Shown: piece by piece, positions 1 through 6,644 of the stretch
How positions within the stretch are numbered: position 1 is the stretch's first letter
How the letters are laid out: each line of letters starts with the position of its first letter
Source: Schleiferiaceae bacterium
GTDB lineage: Bacteria > Bacteroidota > Bacteroidia > Flavobacteriales > Schleiferiaceae
DNA length: 18,504 bases
Assembly: GCA_023260615.1 (NCBI GenBank)
Contig: JALQUY010000019.1
Coordinates: 1 to 18,504 of the forward strand
Direction of reading: 5' to 3'
The notes under the pieces: generated by a model
Told to the model about the DNA's origin: nothing
Database searches by the model: none
The model's input: the letters and a program-made list of their open reading frames with translations, nothing else
Position numbers and translations under genes: made by a program

Positions 1-1127
1 AAACCATGGCCCGTGTAGCCTTAGGGCAAGGCAAAATGGGTGCTCGACCCCTTGCTGCCTTCTTTCACCTCATTGTTTACGTGGGTTTTGTGCTCATCAA
101 CTTGGAGGTCCTAGAAATCCTCCTGGACGGTATCACCGGACAGCACCGCATCCTACAAGCGCCTCTTGGCGGCATGTATACCGCAGCGATCAACTTCTTT
201 GAAATTCTGGGCATTTTGGTCATTGTGGCCTGCGTGGTGTTCTTGCTTCGACGCTGGTTTGGTGGCATTGCTCGATTCACCCACAGCGACTTGACGGGAT
301 GGCCCCAGCAAGACGCAGCCATCATTCTCTACACAGAAATCGTCCTCATGGCGGCCCTGTTGATTATGAACGCGGCGGAAGCGGCCTTGCCGGACGGGCA
401 CGCTCCCTTTGTGGTGGCTCAAGCCTTGGCCCCACTATTTGCCGGCTTGAGTCCAGAGGCCTTGCACCTGTGGATGGAGGGTGCCTGGTGGTTCCACTTC
501 ATTGGAATTTTGGCCTTTTTGAACTACTTGCCCAAGAGTAAGCACTTCCACATCATCCTAGCTTTCCCAAATACCTGGTACAGCAAGTTGAGCGCACGTG
601 GCCGAATTCCCGCCATGTCCTCCGTGACGCGTGAAATCAAGGCGATGCTGGACCCTAGCTATGTACCTGATTCGGCCGAAGTTCCCGCCCGCTTTGGCGC
701 CAAAGACATTGAAGACTTGCACTTTGTCAATGTACTGAACGCCTACAGCTGCACCGAATGCGGACGTTGCACCAGCGAATGCCCGGCCAACCAGACCGGC
801 AAACTGCTATCGCCTCGGAAAATCATGATGGCGACCCGCGACCGCGTCGAACAACTCCTTACAACCCCTGAAAACAGCGATACGCTGCTCGATCATTGGA
901 TCAGCCGCGAAGAGCTTTGGGCCTGCACCACTTGCAATGCCTGTGTGGAGGCCTGCCCCCTGAACATCGACCCCTTGGACATCATCCAGCAAATGAGGCA
1001 GTACCTGGTGATGGAAGAATCCGCTGCGCCTGCCTCGCTGAACACTATGATGAACAATGTGGAAAACAACGGCGCCCCCTGGGCCTACCCTCAGGCGGAC
1101 CGTGCGCTGTGGACCACAGAAAACTAA
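1..1127 (+). CDS. Membrane-anchored dicluster 4Fe-4S protein (5' partial)
   Basis: Probable quinone-linked electron-transfer protein combining a NarI/HdrE-like membrane part with a HdrC-like ferredoxin part. The frame is open to the left edge; the first ATG in view (base 6) falls where family members, as I recall them, are already about 60-70 residues in, so the true start is probably outside. Numbering from that ATG: hydrophobic helices at about 16-40, 58-82, 105-125 and 155-175, with possible haem-ligand histidines H21, H164 and H180/H182. Two complete CxxCxxCxxxCP motifs follow (CTECGRCTSECP near 250 and CTTCNACVEACP near 305), each able to hold a 4Fe-4S cluster. The next gene starts 6 bases later, and a CCG-domain Fe-S protein follows after that, the usual HdrC/HdrB pairing. 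Haem binding and the electron partner are inferred. Confidence 0.85.
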   Translation, partial: TMARVALGQGKMGARPLAAFFHLIVYVGFVLINLEVLEILLDGITGQHRILQAPLGGMYTAAINFFEILGILVIVACVVFLLRRWFGGIARFTHSDLTGWPQQDAAIILYTEIVLMAALLIMNAAEAALPDGHAPFVVAQALAPLFAGLSPEALHLWMEGAWWFHFIGILAFLNYLPKSKHFHIILAFPNTWYSKLSARGRIPAMSSVTREIKAMLDPSYVPDSAEVPARFGAKDIEDLHFVNVLNAYSCTECGRCTSECPANQTGKLLSPRKIMMATRDRVEQLLTTPENSDTLLDHWISREELWACTTCNACVEACPLNIDPLDIIQQMRQYLVMEESAAPASLNTMMNNVENNGAPWAYPQADRALWTTEN

Positions 1128-1133
1128 CTGCGG

Positions 1134-1556
1134 ATGAGCACCAAGGACCTCCAAGAAATTACCGTTAACGGACAGAAAATCAGCCCCGTTCTCCCTGAAG
1201 ATGTCAAGAACTACTTGATCGACATTGACGGGACCATTTGCGACGACATTCCCAACGAGGAACCCGAACGCATGGCCACGGCAGCCGTGTACGTGGATGC
1301 CCTCGAGACCATTCAAAAATGGTACGCAGAGGGCCATGTGATCACGTTTTTCACGTCGCGCACAGAAGAACACCGCGAGGTGACGGAAACCTGGCTCCAG
1401 CGCCACGGCTTCCCCTACCACGGTTTGCTGATGGGCAAGCCCCGAGGCGGCAACTACCACTGGATTGACAACCACATCGTTCGTGCCACGCGCTATACCG
1501 GAGCCTTTACGGATTTGGTACGCAAGCCTGCCACGATCGAAGTTTTTGAAGACTAA
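1134..1556 (+). CDS. Small HAD-superfamily phosphatase-like protein
   Basis: 140-residue cytosolic protein with a haloacid-dehalogenase active site. Motif I is DIDGT (nucleophile D30, acid/base D32), motif II is the FFTSRTEEH segment, and a lysine plus acidic residue appear in GKPRGGNYHWIDN, matching HAD motifs III and IV. There is no large cap domain, so it could act on a bulky phosphorylated substrate or have lost catalysis. Related Bacteroidota proteins are, as I recall, sometimes labelled phosphoheptose isomerase; nothing here resembles a SIS sugar-isomerase fold and that label looks wrong. The gene sits 6 bases after the membrane Fe-S gene and 6 bases before the CCG Fe-S gene, so it is co-transcribed with both. 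Its substrate is unknown. Confidence 0.75.
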   Translation: MSTKDLQEITVNGQKISPVLPEDVKNYLIDIDGTICDDIPNEEPERMATAAVYVDALETIQKWYAEGHVITFFTSRTEEHREVTETWLQRHGFPYHGLLMGKPRGGNYHWIDNHIVRATRYTGAFTDLVRKPATIEVFED

Positions 1557-1562
1557 GACCTT

Positions 1563-2354
1563 ATGAGCGAGCCCTTGCACATTCCTACCCTAGCCGAACT
1601 CACTCAACGCGGAGAAAAGCCGGACGTACTTTTTTGGGTAGGCTGCGCGGGGAGCTACGACGACCGCGCGAAGCGCATTACCAAGTCCTTTGCCCGTTTG
1701 CTGCACCGTTCCGGCGTAAGCTTTGCCATCTTGGGTGCGGAAGAGGGATGTACGGGAGATCCCGCCCGCCGCGCCGGCAACGAGTTTCTCTACCAAATGC
1801 AGGCTTTGGCCAACATTGAGGTTCTCAATGCCTACGAGGTACAACGCATCGTAACCACCTGCCCCCACTGTTTCAATACGCTCAAGAACGAATATCCGGA
1901 GCTCGGCGGCACCTACGAAGTCTTCCACCACACCCAGTACTTGCAAACCTTGTTAAAGGAAGGCAAATTGAAAGTAGAAGGCGGTGCGTTCAAAGGCAAG
2001 CGCGTGGTCTTCCACGACCCGTGCTACCTAGGCCGCGTGAACAATGAATACGAAGCGCCACGCGAGGTGCTCGGGCAGTTGGAAGCCGACCTCATCGAAT
2101 TGAAGCGCTGCAAAAAGAACGGCCTCTGTTGTGGTGCGGGCGGGGCTCAGATGTTCAAGGAGCCCGAAAAAGGAAACAAGGACATCAACCACGAGCGCGC
2201 GGAAGAAGCCTTGCAGGCAGAACCCGCCGTCATCGCCACGGGATGCCCCTTCTGCAATACCATGCTCACGGACGGCGTCAAGCATTTTGAGAAAGAAGGC
2301 TCTGTGAAAGTGCTGGACATTGCGGAAGCTCTAGACCAGTCGCATGGCGCTTAA
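1563..2354 (+). CDS. CCG-domain Fe-S protein (HdrB/GlpC-like)
   Basis: 263-residue soluble protein with two CCG (cysteine-rich) domains as in HdrB, GlpC and LutA. The first has C28, a reduced CTGD in place of the usual CCG, and CPHC; as I recall, this reduced form is usual for the Bacteroidota subfamily. The second is complete: the DPCYLGR cysteine, the CC of LCCGAGG and the C-P-F-C pair. Such a domain can hold a non-cubane 4Fe-4S cluster at a thiol/disulfide or quinone-reducing site. With the membrane dicluster protein upstream it probably forms an HdrBC/DE-like two-component oxidoreductase; no flavoprotein or dehydrogenase partner lies in the window. Its last 11 bases overlap the next gene, indicating translational coupling. 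Confidence 0.85.
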   Translation: MSEPLHIPTLAELTQRGEKPDVLFWVGCAGSYDDRAKRITKSFARLLHRSGVSFAILGAEEGCTGDPARRAGNEFLYQMQALANIEVLNAYEVQRIVTTCPHCFNTLKNEYPELGGTYEVFHHTQYLQTLLKEGKLKVEGGAFKGKRVVFHDPCYLGRVNNEYEAPREVLGQLEADLIELKRCKKNGLCCGAGGAQMFKEPEKGNKDINHERAEEALQAEPAVIATGCPFCNTMLTDGVKHFEKEGSVKVLDIAEALDQSHGA

Positions 2355-2814
2355 ATCTTGGGAATCGCTGCCCGCCGAAAGTCGATTTTGGTGCTTCTCT
2401 GCCGCACAGCCCTGGTCGGAAGAGCAAAACGCTTTGGTACACACGCATTTGACCGCCCTTTGCGAAGACTGGGCTGCCCATGGAACGCCCGTTGAGGCGG
2501 GCTTCACGACCGTGGATCAGCGGTTGATCGCGCTGGCCGTGGACGAGCGCGCCCACGCAGCCAGTGGATGCTCGATCGACAGCCGCATGAAGGCCTTGAC
2601 CGCCCTGAGCGATGCGCTGGGCATTGACCTCTTTGGGCGCATGCATGTGTATGTAGGTTCAAGTCCGTCCGGCGGCGCATGGGAGGCCCATACCCTTGGC
2701 GCTGCCCGCAAAGCGGAAGGGTATTTCTTGAATACCGTGGCCACCTGCAAAGGAGATTGGCAGCCGATCTGCCCTATTTCTGGCTCTTGGCTTCGGCCAG
2801 CCACGCGCGGCTAG
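2344..2814 (+). CDS. Conserved Bacteroidota small protein (often mislabelled ABC transporter ATPase)
   Basis: 156-residue soluble protein. It matches a small phylum-restricted family recognisable by a PAESRFW-type N-terminus, a GTPVEAGF-type strand and a SGCSIDSRM motif with a conserved cysteine. The family carries the database label ABC transporter ATPase, but I see no Walker A, Walker B or LSGGQ motif, so that label is not supported. The ATG lies within the last codons of the upstream Fe-S gene (11-base overlap), and family members as I recall them follow this Fe-S pair, which suggests a linked but unknown role. The 3' end overlaps the convergent NUDIX gene by 41 bases; the C-terminus (GSWLRPATRG) is still about where the family normally ends. 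Confidence 0.7.
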   Translation: MALKSWESLPAESRFWCFSAAQPWSEEQNALVHTHLTALCEDWAAHGTPVEAGFTTVDQRLIALAVDERAHAASGCSIDSRMKALTALSDALGIDLFGRMHVYVGSSPSGGAWEAHTLGAARKAEGYFLNTVATCKGDWQPICPISGSWLRPATRG

Positions 2815-3229
2815 CCGCCTGCTCAATGGCATAGGTGAATCTTGCGGGATCTAAGTCTTCCGGTCTCACCCATTTAAATTGCTCTCCATTCTCCGCGGGT
2901 ACCTCCCAAGTTTCCACGACGTCCAAAGTCTCCAAAGCTGCATCCTCCAGCGCCTCTACGCGGTAGAAAAAGGCTTGCACATAGACGTCGGCGTCAAAGG
3001 CGGAAATGACCGGGAAATCATTGAAGAAGACGCAGTCCCCAACACGGATGTCCAGGTGCAGTTCCTCTTGGAACTCGCGGATTAAGCATTCTGTATGGCT
3101 TTCCCCCCATTCGAGCCCGCCGCCCGGGAATTTGATCAGCGGGCGGTCTTTGAAGCGTTCCAGTGCGACCAGCACCTCTCCGGTGGGGCGCTGGAGAAAG
3201 CCATAGATTCGGTGGGTGTAACGCTTCAT
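2774..3229 (-). CDS. NUDIX hydrolase
   Basis: 151-residue NUDIX-fold pyrophosphohydrolase. The NUDIX box is intact: a glycine-rich lead (PGGGLEWGE) followed by RE-x2-EE (REFQEEL), which supplies the metal-binding glutamates. The N-terminus (MKRYTHRIYGFL) and the FVRPEDL-like turn near residue 130 are normal for single-domain NUDIX enzymes. The substrate, probably a nucleoside diphosphate derivative, cannot be read from the sequence. The ATG overlaps the stop of mnmD by 4 bases (ATGA), making it the last gene of a coupled four-gene string. The last 41 bases overlap a convergent gene. Confidence 0.88.
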   Translation of the reverse strand: MKRYTHRIYGFLQRPTGEVLVALERFKDRPLIKFPGGGLEWGESHTECLIREFQEELHLDIRVGDCVFFNDFPVISAFDADVYVQAFFYRVEALEDAALETLDVVETWEVPAENGEQFKWVRPEDLDPARFTYAIEQAASRAWLAEAKSQK

Positions 3230-3900
3230 CGGTGCGAAACTACGGAGGCGCGCAGCATTTCCCGCTTTCCAGGAGGGCCTTGCACGTGCTCCACGCGGTA
3301 GCCCAAGGCACGAATGGCCCTAAAAACATGCCCTCGGGCGCAATAGGTCACGAGATAGCCTTGGGGATGCAACGCGGCCAACCAAGGAGCTAGGGCGTCG
3401 GAGGTCCAGAGTTCGGGCTGTTGCGTGGGCGAAAAAGCATCGTAAAACACGCAGTGCATGCCACTGGGCAGAGATACTTCGGAGGCCAAGCCTGGCACAT
3501 AGGTTGCTGAGAGCCCCTTTTCTACAAAGCGCTGACCCGCTGCCCAAGCATCTCGGATGCGCTGCGCCTTTTCCATCCAACTAGGACGCTGCGGCCAACT
3601 ATCCCGCCAGGCTTCCCAGGCTTCCTGCTCCGGCAAGGCCAGATCGATGCCCATGTAATGAAGTTCGCGGCCCTGTTGCTGGGCCCAGTCCAAGGCTAAG
3701 GCCGCATTGAGTCCCGTACCGGCACCCATTTCGAGGATTTGGAGCGGGCCCGCAGTCTGAGCGGCCGCGTGAGCTAGTCCCTCTTGGACGTACACGTGCA
3801 AGGCCTCCGTCAACGCACCGTGGCGCGAATGGAAGGCACAGCCCCAACGGTGGCTTTCCAACGAAGGACTTCCGTCGCGGGTCATGACCCGCGTGTTCAC
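3226..3900 (-). CDS. mnmD: tRNA 5-methylaminomethyl-2-thiouridine methyltransferase
   Basis: 224-residue SAM-dependent methyltransferase of the stand-alone MnmD type, equivalent to the N-terminal domain of MnmC. It would methylate the aminomethyl group on wobble U34 of certain tRNAs to finish mnm5s2U. Visible are the MTRDGSPSL-like N-terminus, the SAM-binding loop EMGAGTGLNAALAL, and the family hallmark YDAFSPTQQPELW. There is no FAD oxidase domain, as is usual for Bacteroidota. The GTG at 3900 is preferred as start because it overlaps the upstream stop as GTGA and gives the family's normal N-terminal length; an ATG at 3885 is the alternative. It sits second to last in the string behind DUF4920 and the cytochrome-like gene. 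Confidence 0.88.
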   Translation of the reverse strand: MNTRVMTRDGSPSLESHRWGCAFHSRHGALTEALHVYVQEGLAHAAAQTAGPLQILEMGAGTGLNAALALDWAQQQGRELHYMGIDLALPEQEAWEAWRDSWPQRPSWMEKAQRIRDAWAAGQRFVEKGLSATYVPGLASEVSLPSGMHCVFYDAFSPTQQPELWTSDALAPWLAALHPQGYLVTYCARGHVFRAIRALGYRVEHVQGPPGKREMLRASVVSHR

Positions 3901-4385
3901 GGCTGGACTTTGATTTTTTGAATGCGCGGAATGGGACCCGGGCAGTGGTCTTGGTGGCAGGCTACGCAGGTGGCAATGGCCGCATTGAAAGCGTCTAGGC
4001 GCTCTTCGCGGCTCACCTGTTGTTCTATGGCGGCCCGCAAGTCCTCTAATTGGCTCAAGTAGGCCTCTGAATACCCTGCAAAGCTGGGCTTGATATCTTC
4101 GGGTTTAGTCGGTGCATCGGACGCCATGGCTTGGTGCGTCTGCATCAAGGCATCCACCTCTTCAACGGTTAAAGTGCCTTCATCGGCCTTCTGGCGAAGG
4201 GATTCCATGTCTTTCGCCATGTCTCGCATGGTCAAGGCCAGTTCGCTCGCCTGGTACAGGCCACTGCGCGTGGGCGTTTCTGCCGACTCCTCCGTGGATT
4301 CGGCTCCCGAATTTTGACAGCCCACCGCCAAGGCAAGGGCCCAAAGAAAAAGGCCTGTTGACCAGGCCTTTCGATTAATGTTCAT
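3897..4385 (-). CDS. Cytochrome c'-like lipoprotein with one CXXCH haem site
   Basis: Predicted 162-residue lipoprotein. The ATG at 4385 is chosen because it places a hydrophobic signal (residues 8-22) directly before a lipobox cysteine (LALAVGC, C23); the open frame extends further upstream without a signal. After a Thr/Ser/Glu-rich linker the protein is mostly helical with heptad-like runs (about 45-75 and 105-138), ending in CVACH (C140, C143, H144) near the C-terminus. That layout, a helical bundle with a C-terminal haem motif, resembles cytochrome c'. Extra H147 and C148 follow the haem motif. It overlaps the DUF4920 gene by 11 bases and mnmD by 4. The role is unknown; binding of small gases or periplasmic electron transfer are possibilities by analogy only. 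Confidence 0.7.
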   Translation of the reverse strand: MNINRKAWSTGLFLWALALAVGCQNSGAESTEESAETPTRSGLYQASELALTMRDMAKDMESLRQKADEGTLTVEEVDALMQTHQAMASDAPTKPEDIKPSFAGYSEAYLSQLEDLRAAIEQQVSREERLDAFNAAIATCVACHQDHCPGPIPRIQKIKVQP

Positions 4386-4908
4386 GGCTGCTGTGGTCAT
4401 GCTCTTCCGCCTCATCAGCGGCCGCCGCGCGTTCCTTCTGAGCGAGTGCCACTCCTGTGGCGAGCACCGAATAGCTGATTTTCGGTTCAGTGATTGCTGC
4501 AATGGCAGAATCCGAGGCTCCCGCGTCTTCCGCTTGGTGACGCAACCAGTCCACGGACAAGGTGTCGACCTTCAAGCCACCTTCCACAAAAGCCAGCTCG
4601 GAAGCCGCATCCATGGGAACAAAGAAGCCGTAGTCTTTAAAGCGAACCAGCGCCTCTTCGCCATTGCCCAAATCCAACTGCATCCAGCAGCCTTTTACTT
4701 GGCAAACCGAAGAGATAGGCGCTGCAAAGGTGCCATAAACGGAATCCGTTCCGCCCTGTAGCTGCGCCAAGAGGGCAGACAAAGAGGTGGTATCGGCCAC
4801 TTGAACTGTGTCACCAAAGTAGTCGTAGGAGATCTGCGCTTCAGGTTGCGCTTCAGGGCTGGTGCAGGCAGCTAGTACAGCCACTGCAGGGATCAAAATG
4901 CGTTTCAT
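4375..4908 (-). CDS. DUF4920 family lipoprotein with His-rich tail
   Basis: 177-residue predicted lipoprotein: signal residues 1-14 followed by lipobox C15 (VLAAC). The core carries the DUF4920 signature: VYGTF, then VCQVKGCWM with two cysteines, then VRFKDYGFFVP. The C-terminus is Glu/Asp/His-rich (EEHDHSSHEH). Cysteines, methionine and the histidine tail would suit metal binding, but no function is established that I know of. The ATG at 4908 is supported by the signal sequence and by a TACCTTTG -7 box just upstream (4930-4923); the frame extends further upstream but would cross the ilvE promoter. It is the first gene of the string toward the cytochrome-like protein, mnmD and the NUDIX gene, and diverges from ilvE. 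Confidence 0.85.
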   Translation of the reverse strand: MKRILIPAVAVLAACTSPEAQPEAQISYDYFGDTVQVADTTSLSALLAQLQGGTDSVYGTFAAPISSVCQVKGCWMQLDLGNGEEALVRFKDYGFFVPMDAASELAFVEGGLKVDTLSVDWLRHQAEDAGASDSAIAAITEPKISYSVLATGVALAQKERAAAADEAEEHDHSSHEH

Positions 4909-4922
4909 TGTTTGGCTTTTGA

Positions 4923-4930
4923 CAAAGGTA
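4923..4930 (-). promoter_or_regulatory. Putative -7 box for the DUF4920 string
   Basis: Read on the minus strand these bases are TACCTTTG, a perfect TAnnTTTG. Transcription would begin about 10 bases ahead of the ATG at 4908. No good -33 TTG was found at the expected distance, so this may instead be a by-product of the inverted repeat that contains it. Confidence 0.4.
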
Positions 4931-4952
4931 CAATCAATCCTTTGTACCTTTG
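4923..4952. repeat. Perfect 11-bp inverted repeat between ilvE and DUF4920 genes
   Basis: Left arm CAAAGGTACAA (4923-4933) and right arm TTGTACCTTTG (4942-4952) are exact reverse complements around an 8-base spacer. The outer eight bases of each arm are -7 boxes pointing in opposite directions, so a dimeric regulator bound here would cover both promoters. Confidence 0.85.
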
Positions 4953-4996
4953 CACCGGCTAACAAGCCGACCCTTGAACCCTTCCTTGATACGCGC

Positions 4997-6040
4997 ATGA
5001 AAGTCATTCCTACTACCGAGTCCCGCATTTCTACCATTGATTTTAACAACCTTGGTTTTGGTGCTGGATTGTCCGACCACGTTTTTATCTGTGAATACAA
5101 GAACGGTCAGTGGGGAGAAGGTGTCATTCAGCCCTACAGCTCCTTAAAACAAGGCCTTGGCTTGCACGCGTTGCACTACGGCCAAGCGGTTTTTGAGGGC
5201 CAGAAAGCGTACCGCCAAGCGGACGGGGGCATCGCCATCTTCCGCCCTGAACGCAACTGGGAACGCCTAAACAAATCAGGCGAGCGCATGCTCATACCAG
5301 CGGTCCCCAAAGAAATTTTCATGGAAGGTTTGAGCGAACTCATCCGCCTGGATGCAGAATGGGTTCCCCGCGGTGAAAACACGGCGCTCTACCTCCGCCC
5401 CTTCTTGTTCTCCTCTTCAGAGTTTGTGGCTGCTCGCCCCTCGGAAGAATACACCTTTGCCATTGTCACCAGCCCAGTGGGCGAGCTCTACACCAAGCCC
5501 GTCAAAGTCAAGATTGAACAGCACTTCACGCGTGCCGCTCAGGGTGGCGTAGGCTACGCCAAAGCCGCCGGCAACTACGGCGGTGCATTCTTGGCCACGC
5601 GTCGTGCTGTGGAAGAGGGATTCAACCAAGTGTTGTGGACCGACCACGCAGAGCATGCCTACCTGGAAGAGGCTGGAACTATGAACGTGGCCTTTGTGGT
5701 GAATGGCACCTTGGTGACGCCCGCGCTTTCGGACCGCATTTTGGAAGGCATCACGCGCGAGTCCATCCTCATCCTGGCCAAAGAATGGGGCATCCCCGTG
5801 GAAGAGCGCCGCATTTCTGTGGATGAAATCGTGGAAGCCGCCAAGAATGGCAGCTTGCAGGAAGCTTTTGGCATGGGTACCGCTGCCGTGGTTAGTCCCA
5901 TTGACGGTCTGGGCTACCAAGGCGAAGTCATCCCCGTACCCGCACCGGCAGACGGTGTCGCGATGCGCGTCAAAAATGCGCTTGCCGACCTTCGCTACGG
6001 ACGTACCGCCGACCCCAAAGGGTGGATGTACCGCCTCTAA
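4997..6040 (+). CDS. ilvE: Branched-chain-amino-acid aminotransferase
   Basis: 347-residue PLP-dependent fold-type IV aminotransferase (BCAT class II), exchanging amino groups between Leu/Ile/Val and 2-oxoglutarate. Visible are the GLHALHYGQAVFEGQKAYR segment, the Schiff-base lysine K189 in YAKAAGNYG, the LEEAGTMNVAF motif with the PLP-pyridine-binding glutamate, and the C-terminal FGMGTAAVVSPI phosphate-binding loop. The ATG at 4997 is chosen over an earlier in-frame one at 4862 because the promoter lies at 4919-4952 and because MKVIPTT matches normal BCAT N-termini. The stop codon overlaps that of the convergent downstream gene by 4 bases. Length is normal and all key residues are present. 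Confidence 0.93.
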   Translation: MKVIPTTESRISTIDFNNLGFGAGLSDHVFICEYKNGQWGEGVIQPYSSLKQGLGLHALHYGQAVFEGQKAYRQADGGIAIFRPERNWERLNKSGERMLIPAVPKEIFMEGLSELIRLDAEWVPRGENTALYLRPFLFSSSEFVAARPSEEYTFAIVTSPVGELYTKPVKVKIEQHFTRAAQGGVGYAKAAGNYGGAFLATRRAVEEGFNQVLWTDHAEHAYLEEAGTMNVAFVVNGTLVTPALSDRILEGITRESILILAKEWGIPVEERRISVDEIVEAAKNGSLQEAFGMGTAAVVSPIDGLGYQGEVIPVPAPADGVAMRVKNALADLRYGRTADPKGWMYRL

Positions 6041-6606
6041 AAACCCAATTGTCGCTGAATCATTTGGTCCACGCCTTGGCACAAGGCGAGTGGATCTTGC
6101 GTGCGCCATCCCCCAAATCGGTAGCGCTCACCTGCCCAAACATAGCGCGTCAAGCGCGCATCCGTCAAATCCTGAAGGATGTGATCCCGGGCATTGAGCA
6201 TAACCACCCAACCCCCTTCTGTTTCTTCTGCCCATTCCGCGTAGTAATCGCTCTCGCCTGCATGGAAGTTGAGCAGATTGTCCGCGAGGAGTAGAAATTT
6301 ATCGATGCCTTGCGCAAGCAATGGATCGGCAAACCGCCGCTTCACCTCCATCACATCGTTGTGGACGGCATCGTTCCATTCGCCAATCAGCTCCAGAACG
6401 ACGTAGCCTTGCTCGTAGTCTGCGAAGATTTGCTTCACAAAGAGCGTTTCGCAGCCGACGCTGTCCCATTCGGGGTGAATGACAAAATCGTACATGCGGT
6501 GATAGCCCATTTCAGGAGCGCCTTGCTCTAAATAAAAGGGACAGCGTGGGTCCTCCGTCGCCCGGTACCGGCTCTCCCATCCAGAATGTGGTCGTAATTC
6601 GTGCAT
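6037..6606 (-). CDS. Conserved Bacteroidota protein of unknown function
   Basis: 189-residue predicted cytosolic protein with no signal peptide or membrane helix. It matches a conserved family I know only as hypothetical, with recognisable blocks FYLEQG, a FVIHPEWDSVG-type strand, KQIFADYEQGYVVLELIGEW, the invariant-looking NDAVHNDVM, and LLADNLLNFH. Many tryptophans and acidic residues (WAEETEGGW) stand out. I can assign no enzyme motif. The gene converges on ilvE, with stop codons overlapping by 4 bases, and diverges from the TIGR01777 gene across about 40 bases. Confidence 0.7.
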   Translation of the reverse strand: MHELRPHSGWESRYRATEDPRCPFYLEQGAPEMGYHRMYDFVIHPEWDSVGCETLFVKQIFADYEQGYVVLELIGEWNDAVHNDVMEVKRRFADPLLAQGIDKFLLLADNLLNFHAGESDYYAEWAEETEGGWVVMLNARDHILQDLTDARLTRYVWAGERYRFGGWRTQDPLALCQGVDQMIQRQLGF

Positions 6607-6609
6607 ACC

Positions 6610-6641
6610 TTGAACTCTGACGCAAAAATGCGGTTCTTTTG
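6610..6641. promoter_or_regulatory. Weak divergent promoter candidates
   Basis: On the plus strand, TTG (6610-6612) is followed after 21 bases by TTCTTTTG (6634-6641), one mismatch from TAnnTTTG; this would give an almost leaderless transcript for the gene at 6645. On the minus strand, 6629-6622 read CATTTTTG, also one mismatch, ahead of the ATG at 6606. Both are imperfect and offered only as candidates. Confidence 0.2.
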
Positions 6642-6644
6642 TCC

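Larger units (their letters stand above)
4919..4952 (+). promoter_or_regulatory. Putative promoter of ilvE
   Basis: Bacteroidota-type promoter: TTG at 4919-4921 and a perfect TAnnTTTG -7 box (TACCTTTG, 4945-4952) separated by 23 bases, at the long end of the known spacing. Transcription would start near 4957 and give a leader of about 40 bases before the ilvE ATG at 4997. Confidence 0.6.

Noticed and set aside
1134..1556. Phosphoheptose isomerase function for the small HAD-like protein
   Set aside because: The sequence has HAD motifs (DIDGT) and no SIS-domain features.
807..1580. Long antisense open frame (257 codons) opposite the Fe-S and HAD genes
   Set aside because: It has no recognisable family and lies wholly against two well-supported genes; high GC makes such mirror frames common.
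4862..4996. An N-terminal extension of ilvE from ATG 4862
   Set aside because: It would be translated through the ilvE promoter and the divergent gene's start; the normal BCAT N-terminus begins at 4997.
5417..6109. Antisense frame of 230 codons opposite ilvE
   Set aside because: It runs through the conserved PLP-lysine region of ilvE on the other strand and shows no protein-like motifs.
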